Below, in pieces: positions 34,550 through 43,609 of a stretch of 64,000 nt of DNA. The stretch spans positions 1,240,001 through 1,304,000 of the forward strand of contig OZ255825.1 in NCBI GenBank assembly GCA_965277535.1, read 5' to 3'. Every line of letters starts with the position of its first letter. The stretch's first letter is position 1. The notes below the pieces were generated by a model. That model searched no databases. It had not been told where the DNA came from and worked only from the letters and a program-made list of their open reading frames with translations. Origin of the DNA: Ilyomonas sp965277535 (GTDB taxonomy: Bacteria; Bacteroidota; Bacteroidia; Chitinophagales; Chitinophagaceae). Position numbers and translations under genes: made by a program.

Positions 34550-35117
34550 AAAATCCAATATCCTTTGAAAAACCGCTGCAAATATAGAAGTTCTTATCCT
34601 ACTTTCCTTTTTGGGAAAAATAAATTCGTTTTTCTTATCTCCTTTTTATGATAATTCCAACGATTTGGTTTTAGCCATTTTTCAACTTTATAATTTTGGG
34701 TTTCTTTTGGTTATACATAATGAAACTGTGCGTTTGAAGTTTTCGCCTGCACTTTTTATTCTACAATGTGAATCGTTATTAGAGATGAATTTACACGAAA
34801 AAAGAGTGGATTAAATAGAGATTAAACTTTGAAAAAAGTAGAATTCAGATTTGGTAATAAGAAAAAATAATCTATTTTCGCCTCAGAAAATTACAATTTC
34901 ACCGTTTTTCCTTTTTATTTCACACGCGCACCGAGGGGCTGCAACCAATCTGACTCACACATCACTATTAGCTGTTTTTGGTTTTGAGTTGCTATATCAT
35001 CCAAACTAAACTACACAGATACCAAAATAATTTGTCCAACCAGGTTGTGTTCTTACAATACCTTCTCTTTGTAAGAACACAACATTACTTTCAATAAAGA
35101 TATTTTTATCGGGAAAA
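34550..35117. other. Intergenic spacer with a 14-bp perfect hairpin
   Basis: No gene is supported; an open frame at 34611-34814 looks like random AT-rich sequence. Near its right end, TTGTGTTCTTACAA (35045-35058) pairs perfectly with 35069-35082. This may end transcription of ruvB, which stops at 35118, although a T-run is missing on that strand. Confidence 0.55.
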
Positions 35118-36161
35118 TTACAGGCCAAACAAAGTGTGCTGATTGTTTTGTTTATTTTGATAACCTTCTTTTTTCAAATGACTGTAAGCTTTGTAAGTTA
35201 CCTCTCGTCCGCGTGGTGTACGCTGTAAAAAACCTTCCTGGATAAGGAAAGGTTCATATACTTCTTCGAGTGTGCCAGGCTCTTCACCAACAGCAGTAGC
35301 AATGGTAGTAATACCCACAGGGCCGCCTTTGAATTTTTCAATAATGGTACTTAAAATACGGTTGTCCATTTCATCTAAGCCGTACTCATCCACATTCAAT
35401 GCACGAAGCGCATGTTGGGTAATTCCAATATCAATTTGTCCATCGTTCAATACTTGCGCAAAGTCTCTTACACGACGTAATAAACCATTGGCGATACGTG
35501 GCGTGCCACGGCTTCTGCCGGCAATCTCCATAGCAGCATCAGGGATGATGCTTGTTTGCAAAATGCCTGCACTTCTAATGATTATTTTTTGCAGCACATC
35601 AGCCGTATAATATTGCAATCTTGATTTGATACCAAAGCGCGAAAGCAAAGGCGCTGTAAGCAAACCACTCCGTGTTGTGGCGCCAATTAAAGTAAAAGGT
35701 TGCAGATTCAGTTGAATACTGCGTGCGTTTGGACCACTATCAATCATAATATCGATACGATAATCTTCCATCGCCGCATACAAATATTCTTCCACAACTG
35801 TACTCAAACGATGAATTTCATCAATAAACAAAACGTCATTCTTTTCTAAATTGGTAAGCAAGCCGGCAAGGTCGCCAGGCTTTTCTATCACCGGTCCGGA
35901 TGTTTCTTTAATGCTCACGCCAAGTTCATTTGCCACAATGCGGCTTAAAGTGGTTTTACCCAAACCCGGAGGACCATGAAACAAAACATGGTCGAGCGCA
36001 TCGCCGCGCATCTTAGCTGCTTTGATAAAAATGCGAAGGTTTTCGATGATGGTTGGCTGGCCGGAAAAATCATCAATTTCAGTAGGGCGAATGGTATTTT
36101 CAAACTCTTTCTCTGCCGGTGAAAGGCTGTCTTTTTCTGTTTGTAAATTTGGATTTGCCAT
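35118..36161 (-). CDS. ruvB: Holliday junction branch migration ATPase RuvB
   Basis: The 347-residue protein has Walker A GPPGLGKTTLS near residue 65, Walker B FIDEIHRL near 115, the sensor phrase GATTRSGLL near 160 and a C-terminal winged helix ending near QRTPRGREVT. It drives branch migration of Holliday junctions with RuvA. RuvA and RuvC are not in the window. Confidence 0.97.
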   Translation of the reverse strand: MANPNLQTEKDSLSPAEKEFENTIRPTEIDDFSGQPTIIENLRIFIKAAKMRGDALDHVLFHGPPGLGKTTLSRIVANELGVSIKETSGPVIEKPGDLAGLLTNLEKNDVLFIDEIHRLSTVVEEYLYAAMEDYRIDIMIDSGPNARSIQLNLQPFTLIGATTRSGLLTAPLLSRFGIKSRLQYYTADVLQKIIIRSAGILQTSIIPDAAMEIAGRSRGTPRIANGLLRRVRDFAQVLNDGQIDIGITQHALRALNVDEYGLDEMDNRILSTIIEKFKGGPVGITTIATAVGEEPGTLEEVYEPFLIQEGFLQRTPRGREVTYKAYSHLKKEGYQNKQNNQHTLFGL

Positions 36162-36255
36162 AATTTGTGAGAAGTAGTAAAAATACTAAAATTATTAGTG
36201 GAAAGAAAGATATGCGCTCTTTTTAAGAAATCGTTTGTCCATTTAAACGGTTCCC

Positions 36256-36933
36256 TTATTTCAGCAAATACGGCTGAATCACTTTCTTCCAAATGGCATA
36301 ACCCGCGGGCTTCATGTGCAACTGATCATCTCTGTACAATTCAGGTCGAAGTTTACCATTGGCATCTAACATGGGATGAAACACATCAGCAAAAGCGGCT
36401 TCTTTTTGTTTTGACAGATATTGTTGAATCAGCTTGTTGGCAGCCACCATTTTAGGCAGCAAAAATGCGCGGCTCGGGCTTGGCTTGATAGAAACATACA
36501 CCACATTCACCTTTTCACCCAAGCTGTCCCGTATCATTTGATACAAGGTTTTGAAACGATTGAAAACATCGTTTGCAGTTAATGAAGTATCTCCGGCTAA
36601 ATCATTTTCACCACAATAAATCACCACTTGCTTTGGATGATAAGGAAACAAAATATCGGGTGCAAAATGAATCACATCAGGCAACGAACTGCCGCCAAAG
36701 CCACGATTGATGATGGTATAACCTGAAAAATAAGTTTGCACATCGCTCCAGAAACGAAACGAGGAACTGCCGATAAAAAGAATAGCATGTTTAGGTGGAA
36801 ACTGTGCGCTGTCTTCTTTTTTAAATGCGTTGATTTCATCCTGAAAAGGAACGGTTTGTGCATGAGTAAAAATGGTCAAAAACAAAGCTCCAATTAAAAG
36901 CAGCGCCCGGAAGAAACGATGGTAAACGTTCAT
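36256..36933 (-). CDS. Secreted SGNH/GDSL-type hydrolase
   Basis: The 225-residue protein has a signal peptide (ending FTHAQ) and the SGNH blocks: GSSSFRFW (block I Ser), RGFGGSSL (Gly), IYCGENDLAG (Asn) and a C-terminal DQLHMKPAGY (Asp and His). It is a predicted esterase acting outside the cytoplasm, perhaps removing acetyl groups from carbohydrates given the glycoside hydrolases nearby. It is divergent from the M14 peptidase gene; the short spacer holds TTTGTTTTTGC at 36940-36950. Confidence 0.88.
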   Translation of the reverse strand: MNVYHRFFRALLLIGALFLTIFTHAQTVPFQDEINAFKKEDSAQFPPKHAILFIGSSSFRFWSDVQTYFSGYTIINRGFGGSSLPDVIHFAPDILFPYHPKQVVIYCGENDLAGDTSLTANDVFNRFKTLYQMIRDSLGEKVNVVYVSIKPSPSRAFLLPKMVAANKLIQQYLSKQKEAAFADVFHPMLDANGKLRPELYRDDQLHMKPAGYAIWKKVIQPYLLK

Positions 36934-37036
36934 GTTTGATTTGTTTTTGCGAAGTTCTGTATTCTATTCAACATCTCTCTTTTTAGAAAAATCCAATTCT
37001 AAAAATAAGGGTGGTTTACATTTACAAAAATGTTTC

Positions 37037-38767
37037 ATGCGCACCTGTTTGTTTTTGTCCATTATTTTGATTTCCTTCTCTTCCTCGGCACAACATATCA
37101 CCACTCTCTTTGAAACATCAAACGGAAAACAAACACCAACCTACTTTCAAATTATTGACTGGTGGAAAAAATTGGATGCAGCTTCAGCCATCGTTAGCAT
37201 GAAAGCAATGGATACAACCGATGCCGGTTATCCGCTGCATTTGGTTTTGGTAAGCGGCGATAAAGACTTCATTATTTCATCTATAAAAGCAAAAAAGAAA
37301 ACCATTCTATTTATCAACAACGGCATTCATCCCGGTGAACCCGATGGTATTGATGCCAGTATGGTTTTGGTAAGAGATATCGTGGAAGGAAAATATCAAT
37401 TACCGAACAATATTGTTCTTGCCCTGATTCCGGTTTATAACATTGGTGGTTGCTTGAACCGAAGCGAAAACTATCGTGTTGATCAAAACGGACCTGATGC
37501 TTTTGGTTTTCGCGGCAATTCGCAAAACCTCGATTTGAACAGAGACTTCATCAAATGCGATTCAAAAGAAGCGTTTGGTTTTGCCCATATTTTTCATCTT
37601 CTCGATCCCGATATTCAGATTGACAACCACGTAAGCAATGGCGCCGATTATCAGCATATCATTACATTACTTTCTTCACAACACAACAAATTAGGCGGCG
37701 AGTTGGGCACGTATCTGAACAAAACAATGGAGCCTGCAATCTACAATTTAATGAAAGAAAAAGGATATGATTTGGTTCCTTATGTGAACCATTTTGGAGA
37801 CAATACGCCTGATGTTGGATGGACAGAATTTTGGGACAGTCCGCGTTACAGCAGTGGCTTCGCAACGCTTTGGAATACCTTTGCTTTTATGCCTGAAACG
37901 CACATGCTGAAGCCGTACAAACAAAGGGTGGAAGCTGATATTGCCTTACTGAAAAGCTTTATTGAATTTGCATCTGTAAACAGCAAAGAGATTACACAAC
38001 TTCGGCAAGAAGCGAAGAGAAAGATTATTGAACAAACGCAATTTGCTTTGCATTGGAAAGTTGACAGCACGCAACCTTCACACATCGTTTTCAAAGGCTT
38101 TGAAGCAGGCAAAAGAATGAGCAAAGTTTCGGGACTGTCGGTTTTATTTTATGATGAAACCAAACCCTTTACCAAAACGATTCCTTTTTACAATGAATAC
38201 AAACCCGATGTATTTGTTGACAAACCAAAAGCTTATCTCATACCACAAGGCTGGTGGAAAGTGATTGACCGGCTGAAAGCCAATGGCGTGATGATGAAAA
38301 GGCTTTTGAAAGATACTACATTAGTGGTTGATTGGTATAAAATTGAGAATTATAAACCATCGGCAAAACCTTATGAAGGACATCATCCGAACGGCGGTGT
38401 AGTTACTTCTTTTCACACCGATAGCATCCAATTTCGTACTGGTGATTATTATATTCCGATGAATCAGGTTGCCAATCGTTTTTTGATAGAAACGTTGGAA
38501 CCAGATGTTGAAGACAGCTACTTTACTTGGAACTTTTTTGATGCGGTGTTAGGGCAAAAAGAAGGCTTTTCAAATTATGTGTTTGAAGAAACGGCGGCCC
38601 GTTATTTACAATCTCATCCCGAAGTGAAAGCAGCTTTGGACCAAAAGAAAAAAGAGGATGCTTCGTTTGCAAAAGATGCGGAAGCGCAACTCGATTTTGT
38701 GTTTCGGCATTCGCCTTATATGGAGCCGGATTATTTGCGTTATCCGGTTTTTAGAGTGAAAGAATAA
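37037..38767 (+). CDS. Secreted M14-family zinc carboxypeptidase
   Basis: The start at 37037 opens a signal peptide (MRTCLFLSIILISFSSSAQ); an earlier in-frame ATG would spoil it. The 576-residue protein has the M14 zinc ligands in HPGEPDG (about residue 99) and the later His in DNHVSNG (about 200). The substrate-binding stretch is LDLNRD and the catalytic Glu is probably in MPETHML (about 284). It should trim C-terminal residues from peptides in the periplasm. Specificity is not evident. The last 250 residues are a beta-rich extension. Confidence 0.85.
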   Translation: MRTCLFLSIILISFSSSAQHITTLFETSNGKQTPTYFQIIDWWKKLDAASAIVSMKAMDTTDAGYPLHLVLVSGDKDFIISSIKAKKKTILFINNGIHPGEPDGIDASMVLVRDIVEGKYQLPNNIVLALIPVYNIGGCLNRSENYRVDQNGPDAFGFRGNSQNLDLNRDFIKCDSKEAFGFAHIFHLLDPDIQIDNHVSNGADYQHIITLLSSQHNKLGGELGTYLNKTMEPAIYNLMKEKGYDLVPYVNHFGDNTPDVGWTEFWDSPRYSSGFATLWNTFAFMPETHMLKPYKQRVEADIALLKSFIEFASVNSKEITQLRQEAKRKIIEQTQFALHWKVDSTQPSHIVFKGFEAGKRMSKVSGLSVLFYDETKPFTKTIPFYNEYKPDVFVDKPKAYLIPQGWWKVIDRLKANGVMMKRLLKDTTLVVDWYKIENYKPSAKPYEGHHPNGGVVTSFHTDSIQFRTGDYYIPMNQVANRFLIETLEPDVEDSYFTWNFFDAVLGQKEGFSNYVFEETAARYLQSHPEVKAALDQKKKEDASFAKDAEAQLDFVFRHSPYMEPDYLRYPVFRVKE

Positions 38768-38960
38768 AGAGTTTTAAAAAGTGGTTTATCTTTTTCAGGA
38801 AGTGCTGCAAATAAGGGCGCAAAACTTTATTCTTGTTGAAAGATAAGCAACACTCAAAGCCTGGCTGTTTTTTTGTTTTTACATCAATTCGGTAAAAGAC
38901 GAAATGTAAAGTCGTCAAATGCCTGAGCCATTTATTGCCCTGTTTCTAAATGCTTATGCC

Positions 38961-41453
38961 TTATTGCTTTTTATTTAAAAGATCATTGGCAGCCAACACC
39001 AAAAACAAATAATCGGTAGTGCCGCCACCCAATACATACTCGCCCTGTTGCCATAAAAACGGAAACGGGAGCAACTCTGGAAAATCAGGACGTATCAATG
39101 CAGTACCGGATGAAACACCACCGGGAATGTATGACCAGTCGGCACGATTAAAACCATACGCCGGAATCATGGAATGCGCGCCCACACCGGAAGCAAAGGA
39201 TGCTGTGTTGTTGCCGGGATGACAACCTAAAATAAAATTGAGCGCATCGAGCATATACTTGTCTGATACAATGTTGGGGAAGCCCGTGTGCAGGAAATAT
39301 TGCTTGTAGCCAAAATGTTGAATGTCCCATCCTGCGCCCCAGATGTTGGGTTTGTAAGGCATTCCGTACGGCGTTTGTTTTCCCTGTGCTTCAATGGTAT
39401 CATATAACACTTTTACAGCAGCGGTAATAGTGTTGGTAAAGTCGGCATTGTTCATTAGAGGCAACGCCCTTCCCAGCACCCAGCCCTCATTGTCAATATG
39501 TTTTGCAATTGCATCTTTATTAGTGATTAAGAAGGCTGCATACTGTGCTTCTTTTGTAGTAAGATACAGTTCAGTAGCCAATTGAACACGTTGCAGTGGG
39601 TTCGTTTCTTTCGTTCCATTCCATACTTCTTTTGCAATGCGCAAACAGGCAGCCGCCATGGTATCATTGTAGCCTTTCATTACACGATGCGCAGCCGCCA
39701 AAGCCGCTGCCACTTCCAGTGCCCTGCCCGGATTATCTTCCGTAAACACCCACCTGTCATCGGGCGAATTAGGCAAGCCAACGGCGGGTGGTGTACCGTT
39801 TGTTTTTACATCATTATAAAACTTGTTGTCCGTGATGTTTGCAGGATCACCAAGCGTAGTGTATTGGCGCATAGAAGGCTCGATGATACCACGATAAAAC
39901 CTGCCAATACTTGGATAGCCGCCAACAATAGAAAGCAAGCCATGTTCAATTTGTTGCAATACATCGGGCTTACCATCCGGCTGTTGTATTTCGACCACCT
40001 GCGTTTGCTGGTTGATGGTTGTGTTGTCATAGTTGATATGAAACGCTTCATAAGCCAGCGTCAACCCATATACGGTTTCTGATTGCGACTCTACACGCAA
40101 ATCAAAGTCACCTGCATCGTGCCATGCGCCCCTGTTTAAGCCAGGTACTGTTTCGCCTGATTTGTAAGATGTTAGTGTAGAATGCCCTTGTATATAACCA
40201 TCAAAATGATTGGAATCAATCGGCGCCATACGGGCATCGTCCATGTGGCACCATCCGTGCCATACGCGGTACTTATCGTTCACGCGCATGTGGCACATTT
40301 GTACCGGCAAAAAATATTCTAAGGTTGGCTGCCATACATCGCGGGCATAAACGCTATCGCTTATCTGGAAAGGAAGCGTGGTATCATTACCATATTTCAC
40401 CACATACATGCCGGGTTTGGTAATGCGTGAAAAATCAAATTGTAAATAATGGTAACGAAGAAAGTTGCCCCACTCTGTTGGCGATGATTGCAGTGCTGTT
40501 TCAAAGCCACCATTTTCGCTCACGCGAAGCAAAGTAGCAGGGGAACGTTTGGTGTCTTTTGCATCCAACTCTATCACAGCTATTTTTTGTTGTTTGGGAT
40601 GATAACCCACCTGCGATACCTGCACAACGGGCGATGACTGCCAGCCTTCAATCGCATGAGGCGTTACCAGCCATTCAATTGCGCCTTTGGTAGCTCCTTT
40701 TGGAACAAGGCAACGAACCACAAACCAGCCGTTGTTAAACTTGCCTCTTCCATCCATCAGTTGAAGACCGTTTTCCTTGAGGTTTTCAATGGTCATTCGC
40801 TGTTGATCGCTTTCCGGTGCGATGGTTAATTTGTTGCCTGTTGCCATGGGCGTTACCTGCGTTTCGCCGTCTTCATCTATGTAGTTTTGCTCATTTGCCT
40901 GTCGGGGGAAAATGCCAAACTGATTGTCCATGTAATAGGCTTTTCCAAACAAAACGGAAGGCAATAACTCGAAGTTGAAACCTACTTTTCCAATCCAGTT
41001 GTCAGGCAATGAACTATCTAAATCAACAATGATTTTAAAGCTTTTACCGGCAGGTTCTACACGAACGGTATAGCTGAATTTCAAATCAGGATAAATAATG
41101 GGATTGAAACCTTTGCGGTTGATTTCCTCATTCGGATATTCCATGTGAACACTGATGGCGCCGGTCTTTTTATCAATCATACGTTTACCAACTTTAGGTA
41201 TCGGCTGCCATTGTCCGGGTGTTGGATTCAAACGAATATCACCGTTGGTAGCAACGCGCATTCCGTTCTGAATTACTGCCACGCCGCCCTGATGGCCTTC
41301 GGGATAAAAATCATGCGCCAGCATTATATTTACGCCTTCATATTCTAAGTACTCAAGGTTGTTGAGATGCATTTGTTTTTGCGTAGGTTTTCCACTTTGT
41401 GAAAATGTTTGTAAGGAAAAGAAAAGAAGACTTACCCAAATAATTTTGTTCAT
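38961..41453 (-). CDS. Secreted GH9 glycoside hydrolase with N-terminal Ig-like domain
   Basis: The start at 41453 gives MNKIIWVSLLFFSLQTFSQ, a signal peptide. The 830-residue enzyme has an N-terminal beta-rich region (about 20-270), an Ig-like CelD-N domain (about 280-365, with VSQVGYHPKQQKIAV) and a GH9 (alpha/alpha)6 catalytic domain. The GH9 catalytic base motif appears as AWHDAGDFDL (near 450). The general acid Glu is expected near the C-terminus. GH9 enzymes are mostly endoglucanases, with some exo-acting members; the exact substrate is not clear. Confidence 0.88.
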   Translation of the reverse strand: MNKIIWVSLLFFSLQTFSQSGKPTQKQMHLNNLEYLEYEGVNIMLAHDFYPEGHQGGVAVIQNGMRVATNGDIRLNPTPGQWQPIPKVGKRMIDKKTGAISVHMEYPNEEINRKGFNPIIYPDLKFSYTVRVEPAGKSFKIIVDLDSSLPDNWIGKVGFNFELLPSVLFGKAYYMDNQFGIFPRQANEQNYIDEDGETQVTPMATGNKLTIAPESDQQRMTIENLKENGLQLMDGRGKFNNGWFVVRCLVPKGATKGAIEWLVTPHAIEGWQSSPVVQVSQVGYHPKQQKIAVIELDAKDTKRSPATLLRVSENGGFETALQSSPTEWGNFLRYHYLQFDFSRITKPGMYVVKYGNDTTLPFQISDSVYARDVWQPTLEYFLPVQMCHMRVNDKYRVWHGWCHMDDARMAPIDSNHFDGYIQGHSTLTSYKSGETVPGLNRGAWHDAGDFDLRVESQSETVYGLTLAYEAFHINYDNTTINQQTQVVEIQQPDGKPDVLQQIEHGLLSIVGGYPSIGRFYRGIIEPSMRQYTTLGDPANITDNKFYNDVKTNGTPPAVGLPNSPDDRWVFTEDNPGRALEVAAALAAAHRVMKGYNDTMAAACLRIAKEVWNGTKETNPLQRVQLATELYLTTKEAQYAAFLITNKDAIAKHIDNEGWVLGRALPLMNNADFTNTITAAVKVLYDTIEAQGKQTPYGMPYKPNIWGAGWDIQHFGYKQYFLHTGFPNIVSDKYMLDALNFILGCHPGNNTASFASGVGAHSMIPAYGFNRADWSYIPGGVSSGTALIRPDFPELLPFPFLWQQGEYVLGGGTTDYLFLVLAANDLLNKKQ

Positions 41454-41508
41454 AATCGCTGTTTCTTTTATAACTTTTAATTGCCGTGTTATCTTTATTT
41501 TTACAGGA

Positions 41509-42507
41509 ATGATGAGAACAGATCGTATCAATTATTTGAATATTCTCTTCATGTTTTTGTCGGCCGGTGCAGCCATCTATCTGCCTTTTGAACTCTTCTT
41601 GTTTTCGTATGCTTTTTTAGGTCCGGCGCATTACCTTACAGAAATATCATGGCTGCATGACCGGAAATATTTTACGCCGTTAAAAACCGATTTTATTCTC
41701 TTAGGTATTATTGGCTTCATCTATATTTTATTACTCCGTTTTGCTCCGGCCCATAGCCTTGTGCTTACTTATGCCAAACGATACAGTGCGGCTATTGTCT
41801 TTTTTGTGTTTGGACTTGCTCTTGTGTTTATTTCAACAGCCAGGCGCAGTGCAAGAATATGGTTAAGTGTTCTTTTACTTGCCGGCATTTTGCTGATTAG
41901 CAGCTACAACTTTCTCACACTTATTTTCGGCTTGTATCTTCCTACATTAATTCATGTTTATCTTTTTACCGGTGCTTTTATTTTATATGGTGCTCTCAAA
42001 AGCAACAGCCGCAGTGGCTATTTGTCTTTTGCTGTTTTTGTTATCTGCCCGGTGCTATGCCTGTTACTGTTTCGCAATTATAACAATCCTGCAAGCAACT
42101 GGGCTATCAATGGCTACAGTTATTTTTCAAAATTGAATAAAACTTTGCTACGCGATCTTCACCTGACTAATCAAACTGTATTCAGCAATCAGACAAGCAT
42201 TCAGCTTACACGTATCATTGCCTTTGCTTATACTTATCACTATCTCAACTGGTTTTCTAAAACATCAGTCATTCAATGGCACCGTGTATCCCGTTTCAGA
42301 ATTGCTGTTGTCGTCATCTTATTTCTATGTTTTATCTCATTGTATATATGGAATTATAAAACCGGATTGCAATCGTTATTCTTCCTGAGCTTTTTGCATG
42401 TGGTACTTGAGTTTCCTTTAAATCACCGCTCATTGATTGGCATAGTCAAAGAGCTAAAAAAAAGAGCAAAAACAAACTTACAGTTATCAAAAGAAGCCAC
42501 TGCTTAG
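41509..42507 (+). CDS. Multi-pass membrane protein of unknown function
   Basis: The start at 41509 (MMRTDRINYLNILFMF) is preferred because an earlier in-frame start would overlap the beginning of the divergent GH9 gene. The 332-residue product has nine or ten hydrophobic helices and few charged residues apart from a basic C-terminus. No family motif is recognised; the phrase FLGPAHYLTEISWLHDRKYF near residue 38 looks conserved-like. It could be a transporter or a membrane-bound modifying enzyme. It ends 11 bases before the stop of the convergent GH26 gene. Confidence 0.7.
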   Translation: MMRTDRINYLNILFMFLSAGAAIYLPFELFLFSYAFLGPAHYLTEISWLHDRKYFTPLKTDFILLGIIGFIYILLLRFAPAHSLVLTYAKRYSAAIVFFVFGLALVFISTARRSARIWLSVLLLAGILLISSYNFLTLIFGLYLPTLIHVYLFTGAFILYGALKSNSRSGYLSFAVFVICPVLCLLLFRNYNNPASNWAINGYSYFSKLNKTLLRDLHLTNQTVFSNQTSIQLTRIIAFAYTYHYLNWFSKTSVIQWHRVSRFRIAVVVILFLCFISLYIWNYKTGLQSLFFLSFLHVVLEFPLNHRSLIGIVKELKKRAKTNLQLSKEATA

Positions 42508-42518
42508 TGCTTGCCGTT

Positions 42519-43505
42519 TTACTGTGGCAGCTTTATTTCATCATGTGTTACCACTTGAGGTAAGCTGTAAACATCCTTCACCTGTTGCCGCGTATTATGA
42601 CTGATAACCCAGTCGCTCCAAACCAAAAAATAGCACCATTTCGGTTGTGCGTTTAACACGTCAACCGATGGCAACTCGCCAACTTCTGTCAGGGCTATAG
42701 GTTTTTCTTTTGCCAGATTTAATAGCTCATTGTAATCTTTTTGCTCGTAGTCTAAATGATATACATCTGCACCCAACATATCTACATACTCGCTTCCCGG
42801 ATAAAAATCTTTGTAAGCATAAGCTTCATCGCCCGGAATATCCCGCGGACCGTTGGCGCCCCATACCCAAATTAAATTGTTCAAATGAAAATGGTTGGTA
42901 AAACGGTCGTACATCATCTTCCACAACTTTTGCAATCCATCTTTACCCGGCTTATTTCCCCACCAAAACCAAACGCCATTCATTTCATGATAAGGACGCC
43001 ATAGAATGGGAATGTGTGCACTATCCAACTGTTTTAAATAGCCTGCCACTACGTCAATCTGCGCCAGCCAGCGTTGATACAAAGCAGTGCCTGGCGTAGT
43101 CAATTCTTTCCACTGCGCATCAGTTAATTTGGCCTGAACACTTTCCTTCCATCCGAACGGCGGATTGTCTATTGGCCTGCCCTGGTGCCACATTAAAGTA
43201 ATGATGTAACCTTCCTTGTATTTCTGCATTGCTTCATTTACCACATTCTGACCAGCATCTTTTGCGCCATGCCATATAAAATCGGATCCCCAAAGGTCAG
43301 GATATTTTCCGGTGATGGATTTTACCGTATCTAAAAACCGTTTGTCTCCGTGCTGACCACTCACTATTTGTTTACCGCCAATGCTATAAAAATAATTCAA
43401 TAATTTTTTTGCTTCGGGTGAAGCGTTTTTATTCACGGGCAGTGACTGCGCAAAAGAGAACAAAGAAATACAGGCAAAAACAAACGAGACAATAATTGGC
43501 TTCAT
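42519..43505 (-). CDS. Secreted GH26 beta-mannanase
   Basis: The 328-residue protein starts with a signal peptide (MKPIIVSFVFACISLFSFAQ). It has the GH26 acid/base motif WRPYHEMNG (Glu near residue 168) and the nucleophile motif ALTEVGELP (Glu near 275), with the supporting phrase LMWHQGRP near 104. It should cut beta-1,4-mannan chains outside the cytoplasm. It lies just downstream of the GH97 gene on the same strand, about 100 bases apart. Confidence 0.92.
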   Translation of the reverse strand: MKPIIVSFVFACISLFSFAQSLPVNKNASPEAKKLLNYFYSIGGKQIVSGQHGDKRFLDTVKSITGKYPDLWGSDFIWHGAKDAGQNVVNEAMQKYKEGYIITLMWHQGRPIDNPPFGWKESVQAKLTDAQWKELTTPGTALYQRWLAQIDVVAGYLKQLDSAHIPILWRPYHEMNGVWFWWGNKPGKDGLQKLWKMMYDRFTNHFHLNNLIWVWGANGPRDIPGDEAYAYKDFYPGSEYVDMLGADVYHLDYEQKDYNELLNLAKEKPIALTEVGELPSVDVLNAQPKWCYFLVWSDWVISHNTRQQVKDVYSLPQVVTHDEIKLPQ

Positions 43506-43609
43506 GACAATGAAGTTTTGTGTTGTTGTGAATGAGTTGTACTGAACAAAATGATAACACTGATGGCATCTTAGTAAGCTATACTCTTCGTTTTTTGGTT
43601 TTGCCTGTA

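Noticed and set aside
34611..34814. Small gene in the uvrC-ruvB spacer
   Set aside because: The frame is AT-rich with no family pattern or start context; it looks like chance.
35045..35082. Riboswitch or RNA gene in the ruvB downstream spacer
   Set aside because: Only one simple hairpin is present, with no conserved core of a known RNA family.
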